A stretch of 64,000 nucleotides of DNA from Streptomyces cavernae (GCF_004023625.1 NZ_RPDJ01000005.1:310001-374000); one strand, 5' to 3'. Positions 33,569-42,497 are shown, numbered from the stretch's first letter. The notes: generated from the letters alone by a model not told the origin. Numbers and translations are program-made.

Positions 33569-35251
33569 TCACGACGCCTCCCCCTCCGTGACGGGAAGCG
33601 AGTGCCAGGCATCCTTGAACTCCGCCGACCACGACGGCGCGACCAGCCGTTCGAAGGCGTCGCTCACCGAAGCCAGGTCGCGCGGATCGGTCAGGGCCGC
33701 GACATACCGATCGGGGCGGATCACGGCGACGGTGCCCTCGTGCTGGGCGAACCAGTCCCGCAGCGTGCCGTCGATGTCCTCCACCGTCACCGAGTCGGTC
33801 GTCGACGTGCGCCGCTCGGTACGGGACCGGCCGGAGCGGGATTCGACGACGGTGAGGTAGCGCGTGCCGATGCGGTCCCAGAAGGCACGGGTGCCGGGAT
33901 CCAGATGCACGAGCGGATCAGTGCCGTAGCCGATGAGGGCGAACCACTCGCCGAGTGTCTCGTCGAGCGGCAGCACCCGCCCGTCGGCGGTCTCGACCCT
34001 CGGCTGGATGAACATCCGGCCCACCGGTGAATCCTTCCGCACCGGCCCGCGCCGGTGCAGCATGACGCCCTCCGCGTACCGGGGCACGGGCTTGAACCTC
34101 ATCTGCACCACCCAGTCGCGCACCGACGGTGCCACCGTGAGCCCGCGCAACAGGACGTCGCGGACGCGGGCCACCGCCGGGCTCGTCGGTGACAGAAACC
34201 GGCCGAAGGTGTCCGACAGGTCCACCATGGCCTGGGCGTGTTCGCGCCGCTCGGTGTCGTAGCTGGCAAGGATCCTCGGATGGGCGCGCCCGGTGACGAT
34301 CGCCGCGAGCTTCCAGGCGACATTGGTCGCGTCCCGTACACCGGTGTTCAGGCCCTGCCCGACCCATGGGGGCATGAGGTGGGCGGCGTCCCCCGCGAGG
34401 CAGACCCGGCCGTCCACGAAACGGTCGGCGACCCGCGAGTGGTGCGTGTAGACGCGGGCTCGGATGATGTTGAGCGCCGCCGGATCAGGAACGTGCCCGG
34501 TGAGGAGTTCGCGTACCTTCTCCGGCCGGAGCATGACCTCGGCGTCCTCGCCGGGGAACAGCATGAACTCCCAACGGCGGTAGTTGTAGGGCAGGTCGAG
34601 GCAGACGTAAGGGCGCTTCCGGTCGCCGTGCAGCCCTGTGTACGGGGCGTCGAGCGGATCGTTGTCGCACTCGATGACCACCCACTTGCGCGGATGGGTG
34701 TCGCCGCTGAGTGGGATGCCGAGTTGCTCGCGCACGGTGCTGCGGCCGCCGTCGGCGGCGACCACGTACTCGGTGTGGACGAGTACGCGCTCGCCCCCGG
34801 GGCCCTTGACGTGGAGCCGGGCCTCGGTGCCGTCCTGCTCCACGCGGACGAGTTCGTGCCCCAGCAGAGGGCGCACATGGGGATGGCGTCGCAGGCCGGC
34901 GCGCAGCGTGCGCTCGGCGAGCTGCTGCATGAAGATGTTGCGCCGGGGCCAGCCGAACTCCCTGGTGTCCGGCCTGATGTCGGCGAGACAGCGGCCGTTC
35001 GCGGCGAACATCTTCAGCGGCACGTTCTGGATCATGTCGGCCAGCATCTCGTCGGCGAGCCCGATGCCCTGGAAGCTGCGCAGGCACTCGTCGTCCATGC
35101 CGACGGCACGCGGGTAGTCGACGATCTCCTCACTGCGGTCGATCAGCAGCGTGCGCACTCCGTAGAGGCCGAGGTAGTTCGCGACCGTCGCTCCGACGGG
35201 TCCGGCACCGACGACGACCACCTGGGTGCGGTGTGCGACCGGTTCGGTCAT
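33569..35251 (-). CDS. MhpA-like FAD-dependent aromatic hydroxylase (560 aa)
   Basis: Class A flavoprotein monooxygenase with VVVVGAGPVGATVANYLG (FAD site), VVAADGGRSTVR (DG motif) and VCLAGDAAHLMPPWVGQGLN (GD motif). The C-terminal thioredoxin-like extension reaches about residue 555, as in MhpA (3-(3-hydroxyphenyl)propionate hydroxylase) and phenol hydroxylase relatives. It would add a hydroxyl to a phenolic ring using NAD(P)H. The start ATG 35251 overlaps the stop of the alpha/beta hydrolase gene (ATGA). Upstream in-frame codons are the antisense-like low-complexity extension. Confidence 0.83.
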   Translation of the reverse strand: MTEPVAHRTQVVVVGAGPVGATVANYLGLYGVRTLLIDRSEEIVDYPRAVGMDDECLRSFQGIGLADEMLADMIQNVPLKMFAANGRCLADIRPDTREFGWPRRNIFMQQLAERTLRAGLRRHPHVRPLLGHELVRVEQDGTEARLHVKGPGGERVLVHTEYVVAADGGRSTVREQLGIPLSGDTHPRKWVVIECDNDPLDAPYTGLHGDRKRPYVCLDLPYNYRRWEFMLFPGEDAEVMLRPEKVRELLTGHVPDPAALNIIRARVYTHHSRVADRFVDGRVCLAGDAAHLMPPWVGQGLNTGVRDATNVAWKLAAIVTGRAHPRILASYDTERREHAQAMVDLSDTFGRFLSPTSPAVARVRDVLLRGLTVAPSVRDWVVQMRFKPVPRYAEGVMLHRRGPVRKDSPVGRMFIQPRVETADGRVLPLDETLGEWFALIGYGTDPLVHLDPGTRAFWDRIGTRYLTVVESRSGRSRTERRTSTTDSVTVEDIDGTLRDWFAQHEGTVAVIRPDRYVAALTDPRDLASVSDAFERLVAPSWSAEFKDAWHSLPVTEGEAS

Positions 35252-36120
35252 CGGACAACCTCCGAACTCCTGAGGAATCTTGTGAGGTGGTGACGGAACA
35301 GATCCGGGGCGTCGTCGTGCACGTAGTGGCCCGCACCGGGAATCTCCACCGTGCGGACGCGCGGGTTGCGTTGCGCCATCGCGGCCAAGGTGGCGGCGGG
35401 GAGGAAGTCCGACTCCCCGCCCCGGACGACCAGGGTCGGGCACCTGAGGGCCTCGACGTACGGCCACAGGTCCACCTGGCGGGCCGGATCCGGGTCGAGG
35501 CGGGCCGCCGAGATACCCGCCAGGTCGAACTTCCAATGCCACCGTCCCTCTCCGTCGGGAGCGAGCGTGTGCCGCAGCCTGGATTCGAGGGCCTCTTCGG
35601 AGATGTTCGGACGGATGCCGCGCCAGTACGCGCGGGCCGCCTCCCGGTTGGGGAAGTCGCAGGGAGTGTTCGCCACTTCGCGTTTGATGCGCTCGGCTCC
35701 CTCGCCGGACAGCGACGAGCCGGGCCCGATGTCCTCGACGACCGCCGCGCCGACCCGCTCGGGGTGACGCGCGGCGTAGACGTACGTGGTGGTGCCGCCC
35801 ATGGAATGGCCCAGCAGCAGAAACCGGTCAAGCCCGAGGCGGTCGGTGAACTCCTCCAGATCGGCGACATAGGAGTCCGTGTAGTACTCGCCTCGCGGGT
35901 CCCAGTCGCTGTCACCCCGCCCACGGGCGTCCGGGGCCAGTACGCGGTAGCGGTGGCCGAGCCGCTCCGCCAGCGGCTCGAACGTCCGGGCGTAGCTGCG
36001 CAGGCCGTGCAGCATGACGATGGCGGGCCGGTCCGCCTCGCCCCATTCGACATAGTGCGTGCGCAGGCCGTTGATGGTGAGGAATCGGTCCTGCCCGACA
36101 GAGGTGGTGTCGGCGGCCAT
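35248..36120 (-). CDS. Alpha/beta hydrolase (290 aa)
   Basis: Lipase-like fold with IVMLHGLRSYA (oxyanion region), LLLGHSMGGTTT (nucleophile Ser), an acid residue in the VRGGESDFLP region and GAGHYVHDD (catalytic His). Meta-cleavage product hydrolases such as MhpC belong to this group. ATG 36120 (MAADTTSVGQ) was preferred over the frame start 13 codons upstream, which would run into the preceding gene. With the hydroxylase and the VOC protein it could complete a ring-cleavage route. Confidence 0.83.
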   Translation of the reverse strand: MAADTTSVGQDRFLTINGLRTHYVEWGEADRPAIVMLHGLRSYARTFEPLAERLGHRYRVLAPDARGRGDSDWDPRGEYYTDSYVADLEEFTDRLGLDRFLLLGHSMGGTTTYVYAARHPERVGAAVVEDIGPGSSLSGEGAERIKREVANTPCDFPNREAARAYWRGIRPNISEEALESRLRHTLAPDGEGRWHWKFDLAGISAARLDPDPARQVDLWPYVEALRCPTLVVRGGESDFLPAATLAAMAQRNPRVRTVEIPGAGHYVHDDAPDLFRHHLTRFLRSSEVVR

Positions 36121-36121
36121 C

Positions 36122-36724
36122 TCAGTGCAGCCCGTCCTGGCCGTGGACCTCGTCGGCACTGATGCCGCCCAGCCGGGCGTGCAGCCGGCCGCGTGTGGCG
36201 AACGCGAAGACGACCACCACCTCGTCCGCGTTCGGGGTGTCGGAGAAGCTCACCGTGACGGTGTCGTAGTGCGAACGGACGTAGAGGGCGTCCTTGTGCG
36301 CCAGCGGAACGTCGAGGACGGTGCCGGGCCCGCCGCGCTTTCCGGTCGAGGGCACCCACGCCTTCCCGCCGCCGACCGCCTCGCGCACCGGGTCCGCGAA
36401 GACCGCTGTGAGGAAGGCGTTGCCGTGTTCGTACTCGCCGGCCGTGCCGACCAGACACGCCTTCCCGTAACTCTGGATGGCACGGCCGCCGGCCGCCTCC
36501 TTGATCCGTCGGCCGAACTCCTCACCGAGCTGGGGCGAGTCGGCGACGATGTCGCCGAGGTCCTGGCTGAACCGGCCGGCGTAGGGATTGTGGATGGCCG
36601 CCGCGATGACGATCTTGCGTACGGGCTCGCCGTCCGCGAGGACGCCCGTCTCGTTGGCGAGGGTGTCCTCGGTCTGGGTGAACCACTTGCGGATGTGGTA
36701 GCCGGCGAAGTTGGGCTGGGGCAC
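36122..36724 (-). CDS. AA_synth (DUF1185) family protein
   Basis: 200-aa protein with RKIVIAAAIHNPYAGRFSQDL, SYGKACLVGTAGEYEHGNAFL and VRSHYDTVTVSF. These are features I associate with the amino acid synthesis (AA_synth) family, whose biochemical role is unclear. GTG 36724 is chosen because GAGGAAAC lies about 4 nt before it. An ATG 14 codons upstream lacks a site. It lies one base from the hydrolase gene, so the two are co-translated. It is one of two operon members with no assigned chemistry. Confidence 0.72.
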   Translation of the reverse strand: MPQPNFAGYHIRKWFTQTEDTLANETGVLADGEPVRKIVIAAAIHNPYAGRFSQDLGDIVADSPQLGEEFGRRIKEAAGGRAIQSYGKACLVGTAGEYEHGNAFLTAVFADPVREAVGGGKAWVPSTGKRGGPGTVLDVPLAHKDALYVRSHYDTVTVSFSDTPNADEVVVVFAFATRGRLHARLGGISADEVHGQDGLH

Positions 36725-36846
36725 GGGTGTTTCCTCGGGGTGCGCAGGGCGGTGCGATGCGGGCATGACTGGCTCCGTGAAGAGGCAGGACGGGACAGCG
36801 GGCGGGACGCCAACGACGGCGGGACGCGGCACAGGTGGCGGCAGCA

Positions 36847-37374
36847 CTAACCGCGGAGCGGTTCGATCTCCACCGGGTCGCTGGGGGCGCCGTGGAGACC
36901 GAGGATGCGCTTGCCCTCCTCGTCGTCGGTGACCGTCTCGTGGAAGAACTCGAAGCGGTTGCCGTCCGGGTCCGTGAAGTAGAGGCCGAAGCCGATCTTG
37001 TGGTCCGTCGTCTTGACCACCGGTACGCCCTTGGCCAGCAGCATCCCGTACAGCCGCCGCCACTCGTCGAGGTCGCCCTCCACCTCCAGCCCGTAGTGCT
37101 GAAGGCCGACTCCGCCGGTGACGGCTCCGTCCTCGGCGCGGATGAGGGCGATGTCATGGTGCTTCTTCCCGAAGGACAGGAACACCCACTGCGGGCCGCG
37201 TGCGGTGACCTCCATGCCGAGGACGTCCTCGTACCACGGGGCCGACGCCTCCGGGTCGCGGACGAACAGCGACAGATGGGTGCGGCGTACCCGCGGCTTC
37301 GGAGCGTCCCGCGGGTCGGCGGGGATCGGCGTGGGCTCCTCGTGCGGGTCGAGTATGCGCTCGTCGGGATCCAA
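36847..37374 (-). CDS. VOC-family protein, extradiol-dioxygenase-like
   Basis: 175-aa vicinal-oxygen-chelate protein: RRTHLSLFVRDPEASAPWYEDVLG (first His), GLQHYGLEV (second His) and GNRFEFFHE (Glu) give the 2-His-1-Glu metal set of type I extradiol dioxygenases and glyoxalases. Only one module pair is present, with a 28-residue charged N-terminal extension. The start is TTG 37374, supported by GGAAGGACAC about 8 nt upstream and by lying 2 bp after the previous stop. Ring cleavage is plausible in this operon, though glyoxalase-type functions cannot be excluded. Confidence 0.78.
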   Translation of the reverse strand: MDPDERILDPHEEPTPIPADPRDAPKPRVRRTHLSLFVRDPEASAPWYEDVLGMEVTARGPQWVFLSFGKKHHDIALIRAEDGAVTGGVGLQHYGLEVEGDLDEWRRLYGMLLAKGVPVVKTTDHKIGFGLYFTDPDGNRFEFFHETVTDDEEGKRILGLHGAPSDPVEIEPLRG

Positions 37375-37376
37375 TG

Positions 37377-38399
37377 TCAGTGTCCTTCCGTGGCGGGTGC
37401 TACTGCCGGAGTCCAGGTCACGTCGGTGATCTCGCTGAACTCACGCCACTCCTTGCGCCAGGTGCGACCGGCGTCGGTGGAGCGGAGGAGATGGCCGTAC
37501 TTCGTTCCCGCGAAGACCAGTTCCGGGTCGGCGGCGTGCGTTCCGAAGGCCCACACGGTCGAGTTGGCCGGTGTGTCCAGGGCGGTGTCCTGCCAGGTGC
37601 GCCCCAGGTCCTCGGAGCGCAGGATCCTGGTGGTGGTACCGGGGGTGCCGTCGCCGATGCCGAGCAGCAGGTCGTTGGTGCCGGGGAGCTGCTTGACCAG
37701 CCGGGTGTAGTAGATGCCGAACGTCTTGCGGGAGTCGGTACGGGTCCAGGTCGCACCGTCGTCCTGGCTGACGAAGAGCGCGTTGACGACGGCGACGACG
37801 ATCGTCTTGGGAGGACCCTCGAGGACGAGCACGCAGTGGATGTCGGAGTTGGTGACGCCCTGCGGCAGGGTGGCGGGTGTGCCGTCGATCCGGTCCCAGG
37901 TGTCACCCCGGTCGCCGCTGCGCCACAGACCGCCCTCCTCGATGCCGAACCACATGTTCTTGGGCTCGTAGCGGTCGACGACGCAGGTCAGGATCCTTGG
38001 ACGGTTGACGCCCGCACAGAACTCGGGGATCTCGGGCGGCAGTTGCTCCCAGGTCGCCCCGCCGTCGGTGGTGCGGAAGACGGCTGCCCGGGAGGGAGCG
38101 CCGGTTCCGGCGAGCATCGTGTCCGGATGGGTGGGGTCGATCGCCAGCGACCAGATGGTCCGGCCGTTCATGGGCGAGTCGACGCGGTGCCAGGTGACGC
38201 CGGCGTCGCCGCTGCGGACGAGACCCGCGTCGGCGCCGGCCCAGACGACGTCGGGCTGTTCGGGGTGTACGGCCAGGCAGCGTACGACGGCGTCGAATTC
38301 CAGGTCCTGCCCGAGTCCGAGACGGGACCAGGTGGCCCCGTCGTCGGAGGAGCGCAGGACGCCCTGGCCTGCGGTGGCGACCAGGATGGTGCCTTCCAT
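37377..38399 (-). CDS. BNR/YCF48-type beta-propeller protein (340 aa)
   Basis: Repeated S-x-D-x-G-x-T-W Asp-box motifs are visible: SSDDGATWSRL, SGDAGVTWHRV, TTDGGATWEQL, SGDRGDTWDRI, SQDDGATWTRT, SEDLGRTWQDT and STDAGRTWRKE. That gives about seven blades, as in BNR or YCF48 propellers. There is no signal peptide, so it is cytoplasmic. GAAAGGAAG precedes ATG 38399. Propellers of this kind are often annotated as sialidase-like, but no sialidase active site is evident. It may be a scaffold, sensor or lyase of the operon's pathway. Confidence 0.8.
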   Translation of the reverse strand: MEGTILVATAGQGVLRSSDDGATWSRLGLGQDLEFDAVVRCLAVHPEQPDVVWAGADAGLVRSGDAGVTWHRVDSPMNGRTIWSLAIDPTHPDTMLAGTGAPSRAAVFRTTDGGATWEQLPPEIPEFCAGVNRPRILTCVVDRYEPKNMWFGIEEGGLWRSGDRGDTWDRIDGTPATLPQGVTNSDIHCVLVLEGPPKTIVVAVVNALFVSQDDGATWTRTDSRKTFGIYYTRLVKQLPGTNDLLLGIGDGTPGTTTRILRSEDLGRTWQDTALDTPANSTVWAFGTHAADPELVFAGTKYGHLLRSTDAGRTWRKEWREFSEITDVTWTPAVAPATEGH

Positions 38400-38474
38400 G
38401 TCGTGGGCTTCCTTTCGGAACTGCGGAACAAGGGGAGTGGGGTGATTGGTTGGCCCGGACTGTCGCACCAGGCC

Positions 38475-39269
38475 CTAGAGGAAGACGCCGCGCGTGAGAC
38501 CGCCGTCGACGCCCAGCGACTCTCCCGTGATCGCGGCGGCCCGCGGCGAGGCCAGGAAGCACACGGCCTGGGCGATCTCGACCGCCTCCAGAACCCGGCG
38601 GATCGGGGTACGGGCGACGAAGTCCGCCTCGACCTCGGCCGCGGTGATGCCGCGCTTGACGGCCTCCTTCTCGTACAGCTCGTGGATGTGCTCGGTCTCC
38701 ACCACGCCGGGGTGCAGGGTGTTGACGGTGATGCCGGACGGTCCGAGCTGGTCGGAGAGCGCCTTCGTCAGGTGGACGATCGCGAGGTTTCGCATGCCGG
38801 AGAGCGCGTGGCTGGAACGGCCGGTCAGTCCACCGATGTTGACGATCCGGCCGTAGCCACCCGCCTTCATGTGCGGGGTGACGGCCTGCGCGCACCGGAA
38901 GTAGCCGACGACCTTGGTGTTGATGTCGGCCAGCAGCAGCTCGGGGTCGGCTTCCTCGACCGAGTTGCGTACCAGCCCGGAAGGGGCGGCCGCGCCGTTG
39001 ACGAGGACGTCGATCCGCCCCAGTTCGTCGCCCACGCGCCGTACCATCGCGCGTACGGACTCGGTGTCGTTGGTGTCCGAGACCAGAGGGATGACCCGGC
39101 CGCCTGTCTCGGCCTCGAGTTCCTTCGCGGTGGCTTCCAGCAGGGGCAGCCGACGTGCGGTGATGACGACGGTCGCGCCTTCGGCCGCGAGTTCGCGGGC
39201 AGTGGCTCGGCCGATGCCCAGGCTGCCGCCGGTGACGATGGCGGTCCTGCCGCCCAGTTCCAGGTCCAT
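38475..39269 (-). CDS. Atypical short-chain dehydrogenase lacking the YxxxK pair
   Basis: 264-aa Rossmann protein with TGGSLGIGRATAREL (cofactor site), NGAAAPSGL and a C-terminal GESLGVDGGL. At the catalytic position, where classical SDRs have Y-S-A-S-K, this protein reads SGMRNLAIVHLTKAL, so both Tyr and Lys are missing. The upstream catalytic Ser is replaced by Gly (NIGGLTG). The fold is intact and the substitution is clean, suggesting a different chemistry rather than decay. It is followed by a 106-bp gap with a tandem repeat before the dehydrogenase gene. Confidence 0.82.
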   Translation of the reverse strand: MDLELGGRTAIVTGGSLGIGRATARELAAEGATVVITARRLPLLEATAKELEAETGGRVIPLVSDTNDTESVRAMVRRVGDELGRIDVLVNGAAAPSGLVRNSVEEADPELLLADINTKVVGYFRCAQAVTPHMKAGGYGRIVNIGGLTGRSSHALSGMRNLAIVHLTKALSDQLGPSGITVNTLHPGVVETEHIHELYEKEAVKRGITAAEVEADFVARTPIRRVLEAVEIAQAVCFLASPRAAAITGESLGVDGGLTRGVFL

Positions 39270-39301
39270 GCGTGACTCCCACAGGGGTGATCGGCAACAA
39301 G

Positions 39302-39372
39302 GGGCTTCGCCAACACGGGCTTCGCCCACACGGGACTTCGCCAACAACGGGCTTCGCCCACATGGGCTTCGG
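39302..39372. repeat. Tandem array of a 15-17 bp unit
   Basis: About four and a half copies of GGGCTTCGCCMACAC (starting 39302, 39317, 39332, 39349 and 39364; the third is 17 bp). It fills most of the gap between the aldehyde dehydrogenase stop and the SDR start inside the operon and leaves no room for a promoter. Confidence 0.85.
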
Positions 39373-39375
39373 ATG

Positions 39376-40896
39376 TCAGCCGAGGTTGACCCAGACGCTC
39401 TTGACCTCGGTGTAGAGGTCGAGCACGGCCCGGCCCATCTCCCGGCCCCAGCCGGACTGCTTGAACCCGCCGAAGGGCGACGCGGGGTCCGTGAGGTTGT
39501 AACAGTTGATCCACACCGTGCCCGCCTGCAGTTCGTCGGCGATGCGGTGGGCGTGGCCCAGGTCGGAGGTCCAGATGCCGGCCGACAGCCCGAACGGCGA
39601 GTCATTGGCCCGCTCGACCAGTTCGTCCACGTCGTCCCAGCTCATCGCCGCCAGCACCGGACCGAAGATCTCCTCCCGGACGATGCGCAGGCCGTCGTCG
39701 CCCGCCGCGAACACGGTCGGCTGGAGGAAGTAGCCACCGTCGTACGGCGCGTCGAGCTCGGGCCGCCCGCCGCCCGCCACCAGCCTGGCGCCCTGCTCCC
39801 GCCCGGCCGCGATGAATCCGGCGACCCTCTCGTGGTGTCTCGCGGACACCAACGGGCCCATCTCGGTTGCCGGGTCGCTGCCGGGCCCGACGACGATCCC
39901 CCGGGCGCGCTCCGCCACCGCGTCCAGCACCTCGTCGAAGATCTTCCGGTGTACATACAGCCGGGAGCCGGCCGTGCAGACCTGGCCCTGGTTGAAGAAG
40001 ACGGCCTGCGCGGCGGCCTCGGCGACGGCCTCGGGATCGGCGTCGGGAAGCACGATGTTCGGAGACTTGCCCCCGAGTTCCAGGGAGACCTTCTTCAGGT
40101 TCCCCGCGGCGGCGTGGACGACTGCGCGGCCGGTCTCGGTGGACCCGGTGAAAGCGATCTTGTCGACACCGTCATGGGCGGCGAGGGAGGCTCCCGCGGT
40201 GGCACCGCGACCGGTGACGACGTTGACGACGCCGTCCGGCACCCCCGCCTCCTGGAGCAGCTCGGCGAACCGCAGCGTGGACAGCGGGGTCTCCTCGGCC
40301 GGCTTGAGGACGACCGTGCAGCCGGCGGCCAGCGCGGGCGCGAGCTTCCAGCACGCCATCGACACAGGGAAGTTCCACGGCACGATCAGACCGGCCACGC
40401 CCACCGGTTGCCGCGTCGTGTAGTTCAGCACCCGCAGTCCGCCGCGCGGCGAGACGGGGATCGTGCTGCCTTCCAGCTTGCTCGGCCAGCCCGCGAAGTA
40501 CCGGAACAGCTTCGCACTGGTGCCCACGTCCACGGCCCGCGCCACCGAGACCGGCTTGCCGTTGTCGCGTGACTCCAGCAGGGCCAGTTCATCGGCGTGC
40601 GCCTCGACGACGTCGGCGACACGGTTCAGCAGCGCGCCCCGCTCCAAGGGGCTCATCCGCCGCCAGCCGGGATCGTCGAGGGCGCGGCGTGCCGCGGCGA
40701 CGGCCGCGTCGATGTCGGCGGCATCGCCGTCGGGAACGGTGGTGAGAACGGTGCCGGTGGCGGGGTCGATGCTCGGGAACGAGCGGCCGGAGAGGGCTCC
40801 GACCCAGTGGCCGCCGATGAACATGGTCCGCGGTTCGGCCAGGAAACGACTCACCGAGTCCGCCGCGCGGGCGACCGGGTCTGCTGCGCTGTGCAT
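39376..40896 (-). CDS. Aldehyde dehydrogenase (506 aa)
   Basis: Class-I-like aldehyde dehydrogenase with VPWNFPVSMACWK, AFTGSTETGRAV, ELGGKSPNIVL and FFNQGQVCTAGSR (nucleophile Cys near residue 315). The FNQGQVC context is typical of benzaldehyde, phenylacetaldehyde and retinal-type enzymes. GAGAGGAG precedes ATG 40896. It is 11 bp downstream of the ThDP decarboxylase gene, so the two likely act in sequence: decarboxylase makes an aldehyde from a 2-oxo acid and this enzyme oxidises it. Confidence 0.86.
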   Translation of the reverse strand: MHSAADPVARAADSVSRFLAEPRTMFIGGHWVGALSGRSFPSIDPATGTVLTTVPDGDAADIDAAVAAARRALDDPGWRRMSPLERGALLNRVADVVEAHADELALLESRDNGKPVSVARAVDVGTSAKLFRYFAGWPSKLEGSTIPVSPRGGLRVLNYTTRQPVGVAGLIVPWNFPVSMACWKLAPALAAGCTVVLKPAEETPLSTLRFAELLQEAGVPDGVVNVVTGRGATAGASLAAHDGVDKIAFTGSTETGRAVVHAAAGNLKKVSLELGGKSPNIVLPDADPEAVAEAAAQAVFFNQGQVCTAGSRLYVHRKIFDEVLDAVAERARGIVVGPGSDPATEMGPLVSARHHERVAGFIAAGREQGARLVAGGGRPELDAPYDGGYFLQPTVFAAGDDGLRIVREEIFGPVLAAMSWDDVDELVERANDSPFGLSAGIWTSDLGHAHRIADELQAGTVWINCYNLTDPASPFGGFKQSGWGREMGRAVLDLYTEVKSVWVNLG

Positions 40897-40907
40897 GGCG
40901 GCTCCTC

Positions 40908-42497
40908 TCACAGGGCCATCTCGATGAGCTGGGGACCGTCGGCGGCGAGCGCGCGGCCGAGTTCGCGCCGGAGTGCCTCGCCGGTCTCCACCCGGGTGCC
41001 GGGCACGCCGTAGCCACGGGCCAGCGCCGGCCAGTCGAAGGCCGGTCCGTCCAGGCTGGTGAGTGCCGTCGCCTTGGGGCCCGGTCGACTCTGGCCGTGC
41101 CGGCCGAGTTCGGTGCGCAGCACGTTGTAGGCGCGGTTGGAGGCGATGAGGGTCACGACGGGAAGCTGCTCACGGGCCATCGTCCACAGCGACTGGATGG
41201 TGTACTGCGCGCTTCCGTCGGACTGCAGGGCGACGACCTTGCGGTCGGGCGCGGCGATCGCGGCGCCGAGTGCGGCGGGCAGGCCCTGGCCGATGGCTCC
41301 GCCGGTATTGGTCAGTGCGGTGTGGCGAGCGGCGCTCCATGACGCGGTGAAGAAGGGGTAGCCGCACGTGCCGCCCTCCACCGAGACGATGGCGTGTTCG
41401 GGCAGCAGCCCCGAGACGATACGGCCGACCGCCTGCGGTGTCAGCGCACCGTCCGGAAGCCCTTCGTCGCAGGGCTGGGGCCGCGGTGCCGTCGCGGGAG
41501 CACCGAGCGTGTCAGCCAGGGCTTCCAGAGCGAGTGCGCCGTCCTCCTCGGGCGTGCTCAGGACCTCCACCGTGCCCGGAGGAGCCGGCAGGCTGGGCAC
41601 CCCTTCGTATCCGAAGTACGACACGGGCTCCAACGCCCCTGCCAGCACAATCAGTTGAGCATCCGCGAGGGCCTCGACGGTCTTCTCCGGGAAGTAGGGG
41701 AGCCGGTCGAGGTCCGGAAGGCCGCCGCCGCGCTCGGCGGCGGCCGGGAAGGTCTCGCTGTACAGGACGGCGCCGGTGGCGGCCGCGATCCGGGCCGCCG
41801 CCCGTTGGCCGCGCTCGTCGAGTGCCGTGCCGCCCAGCAGGAAGACGGCGCGCTCCCCGGCGCGCAGCCGCTTGGCGATCGGGTCGATGACCTCCGCCGC
41901 CACTCGCCGCCGACGCCGGGTGCCGGGCAACTCGACGTCGACCGGGGCCGTGAGCACCTCCTGCTGGAAGTCGGCGGGGGCGATCAGCGTGGCCCCGCAA
42001 CCGGGCGCGGTCCTGGCGGCCGTGATGGCTCGGGCGGTCAGCCGGGCCAGGTCCGCGCCGGAGGCGGCGGTGCCGAGCCAGCCGGAAACAGGGCTCGCCA
42101 GCGAGGCGATGTCCGACGTCAGGGGCGCGTCATGGGCGAGATGCCAACTGGCGTGATCTCCAATGACGTTGAAGACCGGAGAGTTGGCCCGCCGGGCGTT
42201 GTGCAGGTTCGCGATGCCGTTGGCGAAACCGGGGCCGAGATGGAGCAACGTCATCGCCGGCCGGCCGGTGAGACGGGCGTAGCCGTCGGCCGCACCGGTG
42301 CACACGCCCTCGAAGAGCCCGAGCACCGCGCGGGTGCCGGGAATCGAGTCGAGCGCGGCGACGAGAGGCATCTCCGTGGTCCCCGGATTGGCGAAGCAGA
42401 CGTCGACTCCGGCGGCGAGTGAGGTCTCGATCAGGGCCTCGGCTCCGGTCAGTCCGCCGGACCGGTTCGCCTGCCAGACGGTGGTGCCGTGGGTCAT
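40908..42497 (-). CDS. ThDP-dependent decarboxylase, benzoylformate decarboxylase / acetolactate-synthase-like
   Basis: 529-aa three-domain thiamine-diphosphate enzyme. The N-terminal Pyr domain has FANPGTTEMPLVAAL and the ThDP-activating Glu in LFEGVCTGAADGYARLTG. The C-terminal PP domain has GGAIGQGLPAALGAA and QSDGSAQYTIQSLWT...ASNRAYN (metal-ThDP site; DGS...N). It most resembles the benzoylformate/indolepyruvate-decarboxylase-type subgroup often annotated as acetolactate synthase large subunit, but no small-subunit gene is nearby. GGAGGAAG lies just before ATG 42497. It is the first gene of the operon, 14 bp from a large palindrome. Confidence 0.82.
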   Translation of the reverse strand: MTHGTTVWQANRSGGLTGAEALIETSLAAGVDVCFANPGTTEMPLVAALDSIPGTRAVLGLFEGVCTGAADGYARLTGRPAMTLLHLGPGFANGIANLHNARRANSPVFNVIGDHASWHLAHDAPLTSDIASLASPVSGWLGTAASGADLARLTARAITAARTAPGCGATLIAPADFQQEVLTAPVDVELPGTRRRRRVAAEVIDPIAKRLRAGERAVFLLGGTALDERGQRAAARIAAATGAVLYSETFPAAAERGGGLPDLDRLPYFPEKTVEALADAQLIVLAGALEPVSYFGYEGVPSLPAPPGTVEVLSTPEEDGALALEALADTLGAPATAPRPQPCDEGLPDGALTPQAVGRIVSGLLPEHAIVSVEGGTCGYPFFTASWSAARHTALTNTGGAIGQGLPAALGAAIAAPDRKVVALQSDGSAQYTIQSLWTMAREQLPVVTLIASNRAYNVLRTELGRHGQSRPGPKATALTSLDGPAFDWPALARGYGVPGTRVETGEALRRELGRALAADGPQLIEMAL

